A stretch of DNA of 64,000 bases from the NCBI GenBank assembly GCA_016785955.1, contig JAEUWH010000123.1, forward strand, positions 62,001-126,000. The letters are read 5' to 3'. The notes beneath the pieces were generated by a model, which was not told the origin of the DNA, did not search any database, and was given only the letters and a program-made list of their open reading frames with translations. This DNA is from Pseudobdellovibrionaceae bacterium. GTDB lineage: Bacteria > Bdellovibrionota > Bdellovibrionia > Bdellovibrionales > Bdellovibrionaceae. The position numbers and the translations under genes were made by a program. Below, one piece after another: positions 1-8,664 of this stretch; positions within the stretch are counted from its first letter, which is position 1; every line of letters begins with the position of its first letter.

Positions 1-144
1 ATTAATTGTATGTCCTTAAAAGATTTCAGTTAATGTAAAACCCGGCAAGGACAAAACATGGTAAAAACTCGTTTTTAGGTTTAAACAGATTAGCGAATAA
101 AAATATGGATGACAAGAATAAGCAAAAAAGACTAGCGTGAAGAG
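1..144. other. left-edge non-coding stretch
   Basis: I see no convincing gene here. The stretch contains TGTCCTT (11-17) and its inverse complement AAGGACA (47-53), a possible 7-bp stem with a 29-nt loop. The same short motif recurs in other intergenic regions of this window. No clear sigma-70 promoter for the gene at 145 was found. Confidence 0.4.
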
Positions 145-1245
145 ATGGAAATTGAGAGACATTGGAAACGGATTCCCAAGACCTCTGAAAGCCGTACTGA
201 AAATCATCAGTCACAGCCATTGCAGACCTATAAAATTTTTAACAATACTCGCATTGTTACGGAAGCTTGGTATCCAATCCTGCCGAGTCGAAAATTAAAA
301 AAAATGAAATCGCATTCTTTCAAAATCGGCGCGCAAAGAATTGTATTGTTTCGTGGAGACGATCGAGTTGTTCGCGCACTGGATGCATTTTGTCCTCACA
401 TGGGTGCAGACCTTGGTCGGGGTGAAGTGACTGGAAATGAAATTCGCTGTTATTTTCATCGTTGGAAATACGATGCGCAGGGAAATTTATCAGAAATTCC
501 CTGTAAATCAAAACTGCCGTTCAATTTGAAGATTCAAAATTATGACACTCAAGAAGCATACGGATTTATATGGGTGTATGCGGGAAAGAAAGCACCGTAT
601 CCTGTGCCTAAACCTCCGGGGCTTGAGGGGCTTTCCGTTGAAGGTCGACTATTGATAAAAACAAAACTATTTGTGCATCACCATGTTTTGATGGCATCGG
701 CGATTGATATTCAACATTTTGCCAGCGTACACAATTTGCACGCAGATTTTTCCCATGAAATAGAAATTCCGGTCGAAGACAATTATACCTGGAAAGTGAT
801 GGGAAAGCTGAATGAAAACGGAGTTCGCAATAGGATTGTCAGCTGGTTTTTGGGTCAACAATTTGGTTATCGTGCGCTATTTTCTGGTGGTTCGATCGTT
901 TCCATTTCCTATGGCGAGAACCAAAGATTTCGTGGACGAGTGAATGGGATGAAACTGCCGACTCCTCATGTACTTTGGGGATGTGTTCCTCATAGTGATG
1001 GTGTCAGTGATGCGTATGTTTTTATTGTTCAGAAAAAAAACAATGGTATTTGGGGGGAAGTAAAATCAAAGGTTAACTTTGTTTTCAGTATCGTCCTTTT
1101 AGCCTGGTTAAAAGATGACGATGTTAAAGCATTCCCTCGGATGCGGTTTCAGGCTCAGAATTTGATAGATTTAGATGCCTCGGTGGCTAAATTGATTTCC
1201 TTGACTGAAAAATTGAAGGTGTCTTTGTGGTCGTTCAAAAATTAA
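145..1245 (+). CDS. Rieske non-haem iron oxygenase (paralogue 1)
   Basis: Oxygenase component of a Rieske-type monooxygenase or desaturase, expected to be cytoplasmic and to take electrons from a ferredoxin. The Rieske 2Fe-2S site is complete: Cys83-Pro-His85 and Cys102-x2-His105. The mononuclear iron site follows as Asp188-x2-His191-x4-His196. At 366 aa it is the usual length for a single-chain alpha subunit. The N-terminus (MEI-x-R) matches the paralogue at 14830-15891, which supports this start, although the ribosome binding site (GAAGAG, close to ATG) is weak. Its 3' end overlaps the next gene by 19 nt, so the two are probably translationally coupled. From memory the layout resembles PrnD-like arylamine oxygenases and cholesterol 7-desaturases; the substrate cannot be read from sequence. 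Confidence 0.9.
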   Translation: MEIERHWKRIPKTSESRTENHQSQPLQTYKIFNNTRIVTEAWYPILPSRKLKKMKSHSFKIGAQRIVLFRGDDRVVRALDAFCPHMGADLGRGEVTGNEIRCYFHRWKYDAQGNLSEIPCKSKLPFNLKIQNYDTQEAYGFIWVYAGKKAPYPVPKPPGLEGLSVEGRLLIKTKLFVHHHVLMASAIDIQHFASVHNLHADFSHEIEIPVEDNYTWKVMGKLNENGVRNRIVSWFLGQQFGYRALFSGGSIVSISYGENQRFRGRVNGMKLPTPHVLWGCVPHSDGVSDAYVFIVQKKNNGIWGEVKSKVNFVFSIVLLAWLKDDDVKAFPRMRFQAQNLIDLDASVAKLISLTEKLKVSLWSFKN

Positions 1246-2012
1246 AGTTGCACGAATGGTTCTTGGTCTATCAACTGGACCAAATTAAAAAGACGATGCA
1301 TCATATACCCATTTATTTGAAGTTAGATATTTCTGCTTATGTTAACGAATACAAGGGTTTGAATACAAAAATTCCAACAACTGCATTGCTTATCAAAATC
1401 ATCGGAACATGGGCAGCCGCCAACCCCACAGTAAACAAGATGTTGTTTCGAACATTTTTTGGACTTCGGTTTTTAAAAGGTGATGAGATTCGTATCAATT
1501 TTCCTTTGGGTATTCAGTGGCAAGGGCAAACGGCTGTTACGGCGATCGTGATTAGAAACCCTCAATTGAAAACGATCGAGCAAATTCATGACGAAATCAA
1601 AATAGCAAAATCCAAACCCTTGTCTGCGTACCCGATAACTTATTGGGCGTATTCGCATGTGAATCATTTTTTAAACCGTTTTTTGTTGGGGGCGATTCAT
1701 ACGGTGATTAGCAACTTTCCAAGTATTTATTGGAGAAAAGGTGGCGGCTGTATCAGTATCTCCTCGCTTTCGAATTTTTTCGTCAAAGATCATTTATTCT
1801 CTGCATGTTCGTTTGGACCTACGGGCTTCACTTTTTTTTATAAGGATATCGAAGTTGTTGATGGGAAAACTTACCTCAACCTTAGTATAGCTGCTGATCA
1901 TAATACTTTTGCCGGTTATGAAATTGTTGAGTTAGTCAATAGACTGCTTGTGTTGCCAAAGATAGCCAAGGCCAATCGGTCGCAAAACATAACACAGGAC
2001 TTACATGTATAA
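1227..2012 (+). CDS. CoA-dependent acyltransferase-like protein (E2/CAT fold)
   Basis: This 261-aa protein resembles the catalytic domain of 2-oxoacid dehydrogenase E2 acyltransferases and chloramphenicol acetyltransferase, without lipoyl or subunit-binding domains. A central segment reads like the E2 TALLIKI...ANP region, and near the C-terminus the active-site HxxxDG motif appears as DHNTFAG. The catalytic His is kept but the motif Asp is Ala. It may transfer an acyl group in the oxygenase locus or be non-catalytic. The GTG start is preceded by GAAGG at 7 nt spacing and lies inside the end of the Rieske gene. The family assignment is by fold-like motif only, so function is inferred. Confidence 0.65.
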   Translation: MVVQKLKLHEWFLVYQLDQIKKTMHHIPIYLKLDISAYVNEYKGLNTKIPTTALLIKIIGTWAAANPTVNKMLFRTFFGLRFLKGDEIRINFPLGIQWQGQTAVTAIVIRNPQLKTIEQIHDEIKIAKSKPLSAYPITYWAYSHVNHFLNRFLLGAIHTVISNFPSIYWRKGGGCISISSLSNFFVKDHLFSACSFGPTGFTFFYKDIEVVDGKTYLNLSIAADHNTFAGYEIVELVNRLLVLPKIAKANRSQNITQDLHV

Positions 2013-2081
2013 ATTGTTTAACCCTATTTTGAGAATCGGTATACTCACAATATCAAAAAAATAACTATACAAGGAGCGTAT

Positions 2082-3587
2082 ATGTTTTTGAAATGCATCT
2101 GCACAAGTCTGGTGCTTGTCGGTCTAGTACACGCGGCAAAACCAATGGAGCCTGTGGATTTTCCGACCCCTAAAGTTAACGAGTATGCCGACATAGCCAA
2201 GAAGGCAAAAAAATCAAAACGGAAAGTTGCGGCGACAGGAACATCGGAAGCTTTTCAAAACGACATCATGAAACCTTGGTTAACGGTGACAACTCCGGAA
2301 GGTGTATCTGACTTATTGAAATCGTCGTATGACAATTATGACAAATACAGCAGCCCAGATGTAAAATATTTTCTAGCCCAGCTTCATACAATGATACCAC
2401 TTAAAGGAATCGTGTGGCGCTTGCGACCCCTATTCGATACAGGTTTCAAAGGAAATCGGGCGACACACGTAACGGCCGTTCAATTGGTTCGCAATATTAC
2501 GACGACCCTAAGTGCAGCTCTTCCAACAAAACAAACGGATGCTCTTATAAAATATTTCACGATGCCTGGTCCGGAAATGACTGAACAGAGTCAGTTTCAT
2601 GAAATGACTGATTTCCAAAATTTTTTGGTAAGTGATTTTGCTAAAGTGTTTATCACAAGCATTGGTCGAATTAAGGCTCTTCATGAAGCCAATCCAGAAG
2701 CCGTTTGGGTTTGGGATAACAAAATGTTTTTCGGGACTGCGGCATTCAAAAGTGGATTCAATCAGTTTGTTGGTCATGGCCCGGCCGAGCGCCACTTATC
2801 AATGGGTTTGATGTGGGAAGCTTTACATGATTCGTATGTTTTTAGTGCTTATAACCAGGATGAACTCATCAATATTGCGGGTAAATTGGGACGAGCTATG
2901 GGCATGGATGTATTTAAGGAATCAGACTCGGATGCGCTTGGTTTAACCGATAAAGAGCGTGTCACTATCATGAGACAAATCGCCAAAAGTAAAGGTTTCT
3001 TGGATTTAAAAGGTGAGCCGGGGACGAAGTCCGCAAAAAATTTCGCATCGGGGGAAGGCCGTGCGGTTATGTTGAAAGCTCACAATGCCAAGATTTGGGC
3101 TGCCATTGAGTTTGAGAAAGCTTATCGAAATGTGGTGGGGCAGCCCGCGAATATTGCTATGGCCATAAATCCAGCGCTATACCAAGCAAATGTTCAGAAT
3201 CGCTTGGAGGGTGGTGTCGAACGTATGCTGAGTGCTGTTCGAAGCCAGACCGAATTTCATGACACGGTTTCATCTGAAACCGTGGTTTTGAATGTTCCTC
3301 AATACTATAAAAATCCTCCGAAAAATCTTTCGGTTTTGATGGCAACTGATTTCGAAGGCGGAGAATTAGATGCTTCTATTCAGGGTGCGGATAAAAAGGA
3401 TTTAAAATATCGCAATTATTTGTTTAATCGATCAAATAAGTGGGACAACGCCGAATGGTCTAAGTATGTAATGATGAATGAAACGCAAAAAGCGGATAAG
3501 TCATACATGCTTAAAGCTAAACGTATTCTGCATTATTCTTTGGGTGCTAGCCCGGCATTTGGGGTTGTCGATATTTTCGTTAGATAA
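2082..3587 (+). CDS. secreted protein of unknown function
   Basis: I do not recognise this 501-aa protein. It begins with a short signal peptide (hydrophobic stretch to about residue 18, cleavage near HAA-KP) and then a Lys-rich segment. The rest is soluble-looking with no obvious membrane segment or metal motif. The start has a strong ribosome binding site (AAGGAG, 6 nt before ATG). It follows the acyltransferase-like gene by 69 nt, so it may belong to the same unit or have its own weak promoter (TATACT near 2040). Its last 55 nt overlap the convergent RND exporter gene, so the two 3' ends share sequence. A role in binding or handling a periplasmic substrate of the locus is a guess. Confidence 0.75.
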   Translation: MFLKCICTSLVLVGLVHAAKPMEPVDFPTPKVNEYADIAKKAKKSKRKVAATGTSEAFQNDIMKPWLTVTTPEGVSDLLKSSYDNYDKYSSPDVKYFLAQLHTMIPLKGIVWRLRPLFDTGFKGNRATHVTAVQLVRNITTTLSAALPTKQTDALIKYFTMPGPEMTEQSQFHEMTDFQNFLVSDFAKVFITSIGRIKALHEANPEAVWVWDNKMFFGTAAFKSGFNQFVGHGPAERHLSMGLMWEALHDSYVFSAYNQDELINIAGKLGRAMGMDVFKESDSDALGLTDKERVTIMRQIAKSKGFLDLKGEPGTKSAKNFASGEGRAVMLKAHNAKIWAAIEFEKAYRNVVGQPANIAMAINPALYQANVQNRLEGGVERMLSAVRSQTEFHDTVSSETVVLNVPQYYKNPPKNLSVLMATDFEGGELDASIQGADKKDLKYRNYLFNRSNKWDNAEWSKYVMMNETQKADKSYMLKAKRILHYSLGASPAFGVVDIFVR

Positions 3588-5704
3588 GATTTCAGTTGCA
3601 GGAGACCTTTTAGTATCCAAAGGTCTCCAAATAAGCTCAGCAAAAAACCGGCACTGAACAGTAAACCTAAAATTTTCATCGGAATCAGCGTCTGAAATAG
3701 GAAAAGTAAGCTGCTAATCACCGTGATCAGTCCAATAATGATGCTTGCCGGTCCATTTTCTTCGACGCCAGAATCGATATTGCCATCTTCTTTTGTAAAT
3801 AGATATTGAATGGCATTGTCCCCAGTAATACCGACCAATATGGCTAGGAACATGCTGTTGAATGGACTAATTGGCAGATCTAGTAACACCATCGCAGAAA
3901 TCAAAAAAAGTGGGCCTGCCAACAGCGACATTGGAACCAGAACATAGAGTTTGTTACCCAGGCTTTTCTGTAAATAATAAATGATGAACATTACGATTGC
4001 TAAACTGATCAAAAAACTTTCGCTGAGGGTATGACTTAAAACCTCTGAAGCTTCACGGTACACGTCGCTTTGGCCGACTATGGCGGCACCTGTTGGACAA
4101 TAGATTTGGGAAATTTTATGAAGTTCTGAAATATCATTTGGTGAATTGGATTTCAGATAAACGATGGCGCGTGTGTAGTCGCCAGAATTAAACAATTTAA
4201 GTGGGCCATATTTGGTAAGTTCGAACTGAACGCTGTCACGTCGAATTGGAGAAAGATTTTTTAATAGATAGTCCTCGATTTTAAAGGGATTATCTATTGA
4301 GGCTACAAGTTTAGATTTTTCTATTTCGCCCAAGCATTGTTCGATGCTTGCGCGAGTCAGGGTGTTGGGGAATTCTATAAACACCGAATTTTGCCAGCCA
4401 AGTGCTTGGTTAAAGTGATTAAGACTTTGCTTGATAGGGTGTTGACTAGGAAAATTTTTAGCCGGGTTTTCTTCGAATCTGAGTTTGAAAAACAGAAAAG
4501 GACCGGCGAATACGAAAAAGCAAAATCCAATAGTTAAAGCCTTTGGGGGTGTCCAGTGGTTAACTCTTTTTACATTTTGAATCAGTCTGTGATCAGTTTT
4601 CTTTGTTACAAACTCGGTTTGAAATTTACATTTTTCTAAAAATGCGGGAAAAACCATGAACGTGAAATACCATTCCAGCATTGCACCTAGCGCGGCGGCA
4701 AAGCCAAACCTTTGAATTGTAGTCAAGTCGGATACACATAACGAAATAAAACCAATTGCAGTTGTGAATGAGGTAAAAAAACCGGGTCGGCAATATCCCA
4801 TGACACTTTCTTTTAAAGTTTTACCTCGGGACATTCCCCAGCAAATAAAAATGTAATCGGCAGTTCCGGCAATTGCTGTGATCAAAAACAGGCTATTGGA
4901 TAAAATATCAACAGGAATTCCAAGGGTACCCATGATACCGGCAAGCGAAATCAGTGTCGCGATCACGGTTAACATATAATAAAACCCGGTTCGCCATGTG
5001 CCAAAAAAAATTTTGAAAAACACTAAGAAAAAAATAACCAATACTATATGCTGAAAAGAATCTTTTTTTAAAATTTCATTAACATAGTATTGAAAAACGG
5101 CAGGCCCGATTCCACTCGTTTTATACTCGGGGCTTTTGATGTCATAAAGCCAATGTTTTACAGTTTCGAGTGAAAAATCTGGTTCCAGTCTAACCTGTAC
5201 AAGTAGTTGCGAGTTATTGGGAGACAATCTGCAAAATGGGTGTTTTGTGTCTAGGCTTTTTTTTAAATCGGCAAGACCGACTCCGGCAGTGGCGCATGGA
5301 TCGGGAAGAGTCAGCGGGTACCAGTATTCCGTAGGATGTGATTCAATTCCACGTAGTTTAAAAATATGAAATGTGGACTTAGTCCCTTCCGCTGTGGTTT
5401 CGATGTCATTCACTTTAGAAATCAGTGAACAGACTTGCTCCGAGCTAGGTTCTTTTGGCCATTCTATAAGTAATGAAATTGTTGAGAAATCTTCAAACTC
5501 TTCCATCATGTCCCATAGACGAGTCAGCGAAGGGAAATCAGTATTGTGTGAATTATAAAGATCAAGCTCCACTTTCAGAGATCGGGCCCCAAATATCGAA
5601 AAAATCAGGACTAAAGCACTGATGACAAGTATCGTAGTTGGACGAGTGAATGCAACACGGGTCACTGTTTCTATAATTTGAAATGGCTTTTTTTTCTGCG
5701 TCAT
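3533..5704 (-). CDS. RND superfamily exporter, MMPL/HpnN-like
   Basis: A 723-aa inner-membrane transporter of the MMPL branch of the RND superfamily. It has one N-terminal membrane helix (about residues 18-38), a large extracytoplasmic loop, a block of five helices, a second helix and loop (with an ENP-x-K-NFP motif typical of the family), and a final five-helix block. Relatives such as HpnN, MmpL and BstA move lipids or polycyclic isoprenoids. Its position between oxygenase operons suggests it exports or relocates the lipophilic product. No Shine-Dalgarno sequence precedes the ATG; TAATCT ends 6 nt upstream, so the mRNA may be leaderless. The 3' end overlaps the convergent secreted-protein gene by 55 nt. 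Confidence 0.85.
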   Translation of the reverse strand: MTQKKKPFQIIETVTRVAFTRPTTILVISALVLIFSIFGARSLKVELDLYNSHNTDFPSLTRLWDMMEEFEDFSTISLLIEWPKEPSSEQVCSLISKVNDIETTAEGTKSTFHIFKLRGIESHPTEYWYPLTLPDPCATAGVGLADLKKSLDTKHPFCRLSPNNSQLLVQVRLEPDFSLETVKHWLYDIKSPEYKTSGIGPAVFQYYVNEILKKDSFQHIVLVIFFLVFFKIFFGTWRTGFYYMLTVIATLISLAGIMGTLGIPVDILSNSLFLITAIAGTADYIFICWGMSRGKTLKESVMGYCRPGFFTSFTTAIGFISLCVSDLTTIQRFGFAAALGAMLEWYFTFMVFPAFLEKCKFQTEFVTKKTDHRLIQNVKRVNHWTPPKALTIGFCFFVFAGPFLFFKLRFEENPAKNFPSQHPIKQSLNHFNQALGWQNSVFIEFPNTLTRASIEQCLGEIEKSKLVASIDNPFKIEDYLLKNLSPIRRDSVQFELTKYGPLKLFNSGDYTRAIVYLKSNSPNDISELHKISQIYCPTGAAIVGQSDVYREASEVLSHTLSESFLISLAIVMFIIYYLQKSLGNKLYVLVPMSLLAGPLFLISAMVLLDLPISPFNSMFLAILVGITGDNAIQYLFTKEDGNIDSGVEENGPASIIIGLITVISSLLFLFQTLIPMKILGLLFSAGFLLSLFGDLWILKGLLQLKSYLTKISTTPNAGLAPKE

Positions 5705-5710
5705 AGTTTT

Positions 5711-5741
5711 AGATTATTGGACTGGGTTTTAGTTTGCGCAA
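5711..5741 (-). promoter_or_regulatory. promoter of the RND exporter gene
   Basis: Read leftwards: -35 TTGCGC (5741-5736), 19-nt spacer, -10 TAATCT (5716-5711), then 6 nt to the ATG at 5704. The predicted start of transcription coincides with the start codon. It interlocks with the oppositely directed promoter at 5717-5747. Confidence 0.5.
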
Positions 5742-5747
5742 TATAAT
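5717..5747 (+). promoter_or_regulatory. promoter of the main oxygenase operon
   Basis: -35 TTGGAC (5717-5722), 19-nt spacer, perfect -10 TATAAT (5742-5747), then 6 nt to the ATG at 5754. No Shine-Dalgarno sequence lies in that gap, so the eight-gene operon is predicted to start with a leaderless mRNA. The long spacer is a weakness of the call. Confidence 0.6.
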
Positions 5748-5753
5748 TTTAGG

Positions 5754-6800
5754 ATGTCATTCGCAGATAAAATAAAAAAATTTGGTCAAGCGGATTTTGT
5801 ACCAGACGGTTGGTATTGGCTGCTGAGTTCCCAAGATGTAAAAGTACGTCAGGCCAAACCGGCCACATTTTTAAACTATGATTTTGTGGTTTACCGTGGT
5901 GAAGATGGAAAAGCTCACATTTTGGATGCATATTGCCCACATATGGGCGCTCACCTCTGTGATGGCAAAGTAGAAGGTAATTCTATTCGTTGTCCTTTTC
6001 ATTTTTGGAAATTTGATGTGAATGGTGTCTGCGAAAATATTCCCGCTCTGAAGGAAGTGGCGAAGGTTGAAAAGCTGGGTTCATATAAATGCACAGAAAA
6101 ATATGGACTGATTTGGTTGTGGTATGGCCAGGAAGAAAGTGATGTGGCGGTTCCTGTAGTACCCGAGCTTGAAGGTTTGCGCCTACAAAGTTCACTGGGC
6201 AAACCGTTCACGAAAGAATGTCATCCCAATGTAATGATGATTAATGCGATAGATGCCCATCATTTTCGATCTGTGCATAATTTAATTGTAGATCTGGAGA
6301 TGGAGCCTAAAGTATTAAATGCCAGTTGTATTCAATTTTCGAATACGACTCCGATGCCGCAAAAAAATTGGTTTTTGAGGTGGGCAACACGGTTCTATTC
6401 CAAAGCGTTGACTTATGAATTGACATACTGGTGGGGGCATAACGGTTCGGTTATGGTTGGTCCTGATTTTCTGCATTTTTATATAATCTTTGCGCTGCGC
6501 CCGAATAGTCACGGGAAAGCCGAGGGACAAACGATACTTGTCACCAAACATCGAAAAGGTGTTCGGGGGTTCATTTTCAATAAAATCGTTTTATATTTAA
6601 CGAAACTAGTAGGAAACTATTTCGCTAAAGGAGATACGCAGATTTTTTCACGTATCCAATACAGATTTAAAACACCTATCAAGGCGGATCGAGCGATTTT
6701 ACATTTTATCGATCATTACGAAAAACTGATGCAAATAGGATTTGCAAAAAAGGAAAAGGAATTCAAATCATGTTACCCAAGCGAACAGATGACGCTTTAG
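5754..6800 (+). CDS. Rieske non-haem iron oxygenase (paralogue 2)
   Basis: First gene of the eight-gene operon. The 348-aa protein has a complete Rieske site (Cys61-x-His63, Cys80-x2-His83) and a mononuclear iron triad (Asp167, His170, His175). It is closely similar in layout to the proteins at 145-1245 and 14830-15891; all three share a CPHMG-type Rieske loop and an xWY segment near the N-terminus. A perfect TATAAT box lies only 6 nt upstream of the ATG with no ribosome binding site, which suggests leaderless translation. The 3' end overlaps the next gene by 31 nt. Electrons could come from the ferredoxin encoded at 8367. Substrate unknown. Confidence 0.9.
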   Translation: MSFADKIKKFGQADFVPDGWYWLLSSQDVKVRQAKPATFLNYDFVVYRGEDGKAHILDAYCPHMGAHLCDGKVEGNSIRCPFHFWKFDVNGVCENIPALKEVAKVEKLGSYKCTEKYGLIWLWYGQEESDVAVPVVPELEGLRLQSSLGKPFTKECHPNVMMINAIDAHHFRSVHNLIVDLEMEPKVLNASCIQFSNTTPMPQKNWFLRWATRFYSKALTYELTYWWGHNGSVMVGPDFLHFYIIFALRPNSHGKAEGQTILVTKHRKGVRGFIFNKIVLYLTKLVGNYFAKGDTQIFSRIQYRFKTPIKADRAILHFIDHYEKLMQIGFAKKEKEFKSCYPSEQMTL

Positions 6801-7189
6801 AAAACTGGGATTTATTTGTTCTACGACATCAGCAAAAGGCAAATATTCGAATCCATTTCATTTCATTTTTGATGTTTTGGCTAGGGCCGATCTTGGCGTT
6901 GGCGATTCATCCGATATACTGGGTTCTTTTCTTTTTATCGGGCATGGTGGGTGTCGCCGGACACTATTTTTGTAAAGATGGAACGGTGGACAGAAAGGAA
7001 GCAACTTCTAGCGTTGAAGTGGTGGTGTTTTCTTCACTCATGGCGATTCTTTTTGTGAGTCAATCCTACGACCAAGAAATTGTACGGGTTAAAAGAAAGT
7101 ATCAGAGTTATTTGGTCGGCAACATCCCTAGTTATGCGGATCAAGATATGTTTAAGAAACTTGGACCAGGAGTTGGGCTATGGAAATAA
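6770..7189 (+). CDS. small membrane protein, Mpo1/DUF962-like
   Basis: 139 aa with two central hydrophobic segments (about residues 30-48 and 50-66). The pattern His-x4-Asn-x3-His before the first helix and Gly-His after the second match, by eye, the conserved positions of DUF962 proteins, whose yeast member Mpo1 is an Fe(II)-dependent dioxygenase of 2-hydroxy fatty acids. If correct, this is another iron oxygenase acting on an acyl chain in the membrane. It is embedded in the operon: the start lies within the preceding Rieske gene (AAGGA 9 nt upstream) and the end overlaps the next gene by 10 nt. The family call rests on a short motif and needs a profile search. Confidence 0.55.
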   Translation: MLPKRTDDALENWDLFVLRHQQKANIRIHFISFLMFWLGPILALAIHPIYWVLFFLSGMVGVAGHYFCKDGTVDRKEATSSVEVVVFSSLMAILFVSQSYDQEIVRVKRKYQSYLVGNIPSYADQDMFKKLGPGVGLWK

Positions 7190-8370
7190 TTTTTGCTAAT
7201 GAACCCAAAGAAAAGTCGTTAAAAGACGATATTAAAACATTAAAGCGTATCGAACTAGCCCTCAAGAAAAGTAAGCAACTAGATCAAACCGCGAACATGG
7301 AACTGGCATCGCAAAATTTTAAATATACGGATTGCCATCTGGCCAATTGGAATCCCGAGCGATTTTCCTTGTTGTATGGAACATGGCTTTGGAATCAATC
7401 GTCTGAATACCAAAAGACGATTTTGAACCAACTTTATTGGGTCGCCTATTATTCCCAAATTATTTCGGCGGAAATTGCGACAATATTTTTTAATCAAACC
7501 TGTGCAGCTTCTTTGTATGGGGTAGAGGACTTTCGTATTGTATGCGATACCTTGGATTTGGAATCAGCCCAGGAACGCGCGCACATAAATGCTTTCAAAA
7601 CTGTATCTGAAGAACTAGAGCAAACATTGTTTGGGGAGAGAATCTTCACTTATCCCATGCGCACTCCATTTGTGAAGACGATGATGTATTCTGATTTAAG
7701 TAAATTTCAACAATGGCTTCGGACCCAGCAGTTGCGGGCCTATACGGTATTGTCGTCGAATTCCGCTTTTGTCGGCTGCCAATATTTTACGGTTCGTGGT
7801 GTACGTACACTGAATGGTAAAATTGTCCAGCATCAGCTGTCTAAATTCTATTCTGGCATGAAGGACCCGGAACAAGCTCCCATTCCGGCAAAGATTTCCT
7901 ATTATCATTTTGTGGATGAAAGTTTTCATTTTAATACATCAACGGTGATTTCACATGATGTGATTAACAGTTTGAAACCGCCGACAAAATTTGAGTCGTA
8001 CATTGCTAACAAATCACTTTGGGGCTGTCAGAAAGATCACTACAATTTTTCGACGGCCATCAATGGGATTTTTTGGTATGATCCGGCACTATACAAGCCG
8101 ATGTATAAGATCTTGCGAAGTCCTGTTTTTGGTATGTCCCATGAAGAAGCCCTTGTCGCGATAGAGAAAAGCTTTTGTGAAGAATCAGAAGGTGCCACGG
8201 CTTCGGCCAAGACGCACTCGGAAGCGGTTGATTCCTATAAAGCCTATTTGGCGGATTTCAAGTATGTAGATAAAAGAAATCGGGATATGTTGTTAATGTC
8301 AGGCAATAATTTGCAAAAGCATTTACAAACCAACAAAAAATTCTTTGAAACATTCAGAAAATCAATATGA
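7180..8370 (+). CDS. di-iron oxygenase, AurF/CmlI-like
   Basis: 396-aa protein whose glutamate/histidine pattern fits a helical di-iron site: Glu98 in a SAEIATI helix, Glu132-x2-His135 (ERAH), and His243 with Glu247-x2-His250 (YYHFVDESFH). This spacing resembles the AurF family of arylamine N-oxygenases (PABA N-oxygenase, CmlI), which oxidise amino to nitro groups; some relatives act on other substrates. The start follows AGGAG at 7 nt and overlaps the previous gene by 10 nt; the stop overlaps the ferredoxin start in an ATGA arrangement. It is therefore certainly co-translated with the oxygenase genes. The presence of both Rieske and AurF-like enzymes makes an N-oxygenated product plausible but unproven. 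Confidence 0.65.
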   Translation: MEIIFANEPKEKSLKDDIKTLKRIELALKKSKQLDQTANMELASQNFKYTDCHLANWNPERFSLLYGTWLWNQSSEYQKTILNQLYWVAYYSQIISAEIATIFFNQTCAASLYGVEDFRIVCDTLDLESAQERAHINAFKTVSEELEQTLFGERIFTYPMRTPFVKTMMYSDLSKFQQWLRTQQLRAYTVLSSNSAFVGCQYFTVRGVRTLNGKIVQHQLSKFYSGMKDPEQAPIPAKISYYHFVDESFHFNTSTVISHDVINSLKPPTKFESYIANKSLWGCQKDHYNFSTAINGIFWYDPALYKPMYKILRSPVFGMSHEEALVAIEKSFCEESEGATASAKTHSEAVDSYKAYLADFKYVDKRNRDMLLMSGNNLQKHLQTNKKFFETFRKSI

Positions 8371-8663
8371 GCAAGTATAAGATATCGTTTGCGGATGATG
8401 AATTTGATCCTGTCGAGTTGCCAGAGCAAGCTAATCTGTCCGAGTACTTAACGGTACAAAATTCGCCCATTCTGTTTGGCTGTCGCATCGGAATTTGTGG
8501 GACTTGTCTGGTTGAAATTATCACCGAGGATGGGTCTTTGAACGAGCGCACCGAAAATGAAAGGGAATTTCTGGAAGCGGTATACCCAGAGGAAAAAAAG
8601 TGTCGGCTGGCTTGTCAGGTCAATTTGAATACGAACATTAAAGTAAAAAAAATCGAGCTCTAG
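8367..8663 (+). CDS. plant-type 2Fe-2S ferredoxin
   Basis: A 98-aa ferredoxin with the plant-type cluster motif Cys-x4-Cys-x2-Cys (CRIGICGTC, about residues 39-47) and the fourth Cys in CRLACQV about 30 residues later. It is the only small electron carrier in the locus and the likely electron donor for the Rieske and possibly the di-iron oxygenases. No flavin-dependent ferredoxin reductase is encoded in the window, so a general cellular reductase must feed it. ATGA overlap with the upstream AurF-like gene and a 1-nt gap to the downstream Rieske gene show tight coupling. Confidence 0.9.
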   Translation: MSKYKISFADDEFDPVELPEQANLSEYLTVQNSPILFGCRIGICGTCLVEIITEDGSLNERTENEREFLEAVYPEEKKCRLACQVNLNTNIKVKKIEL

Positions 8664-8664
8664 T

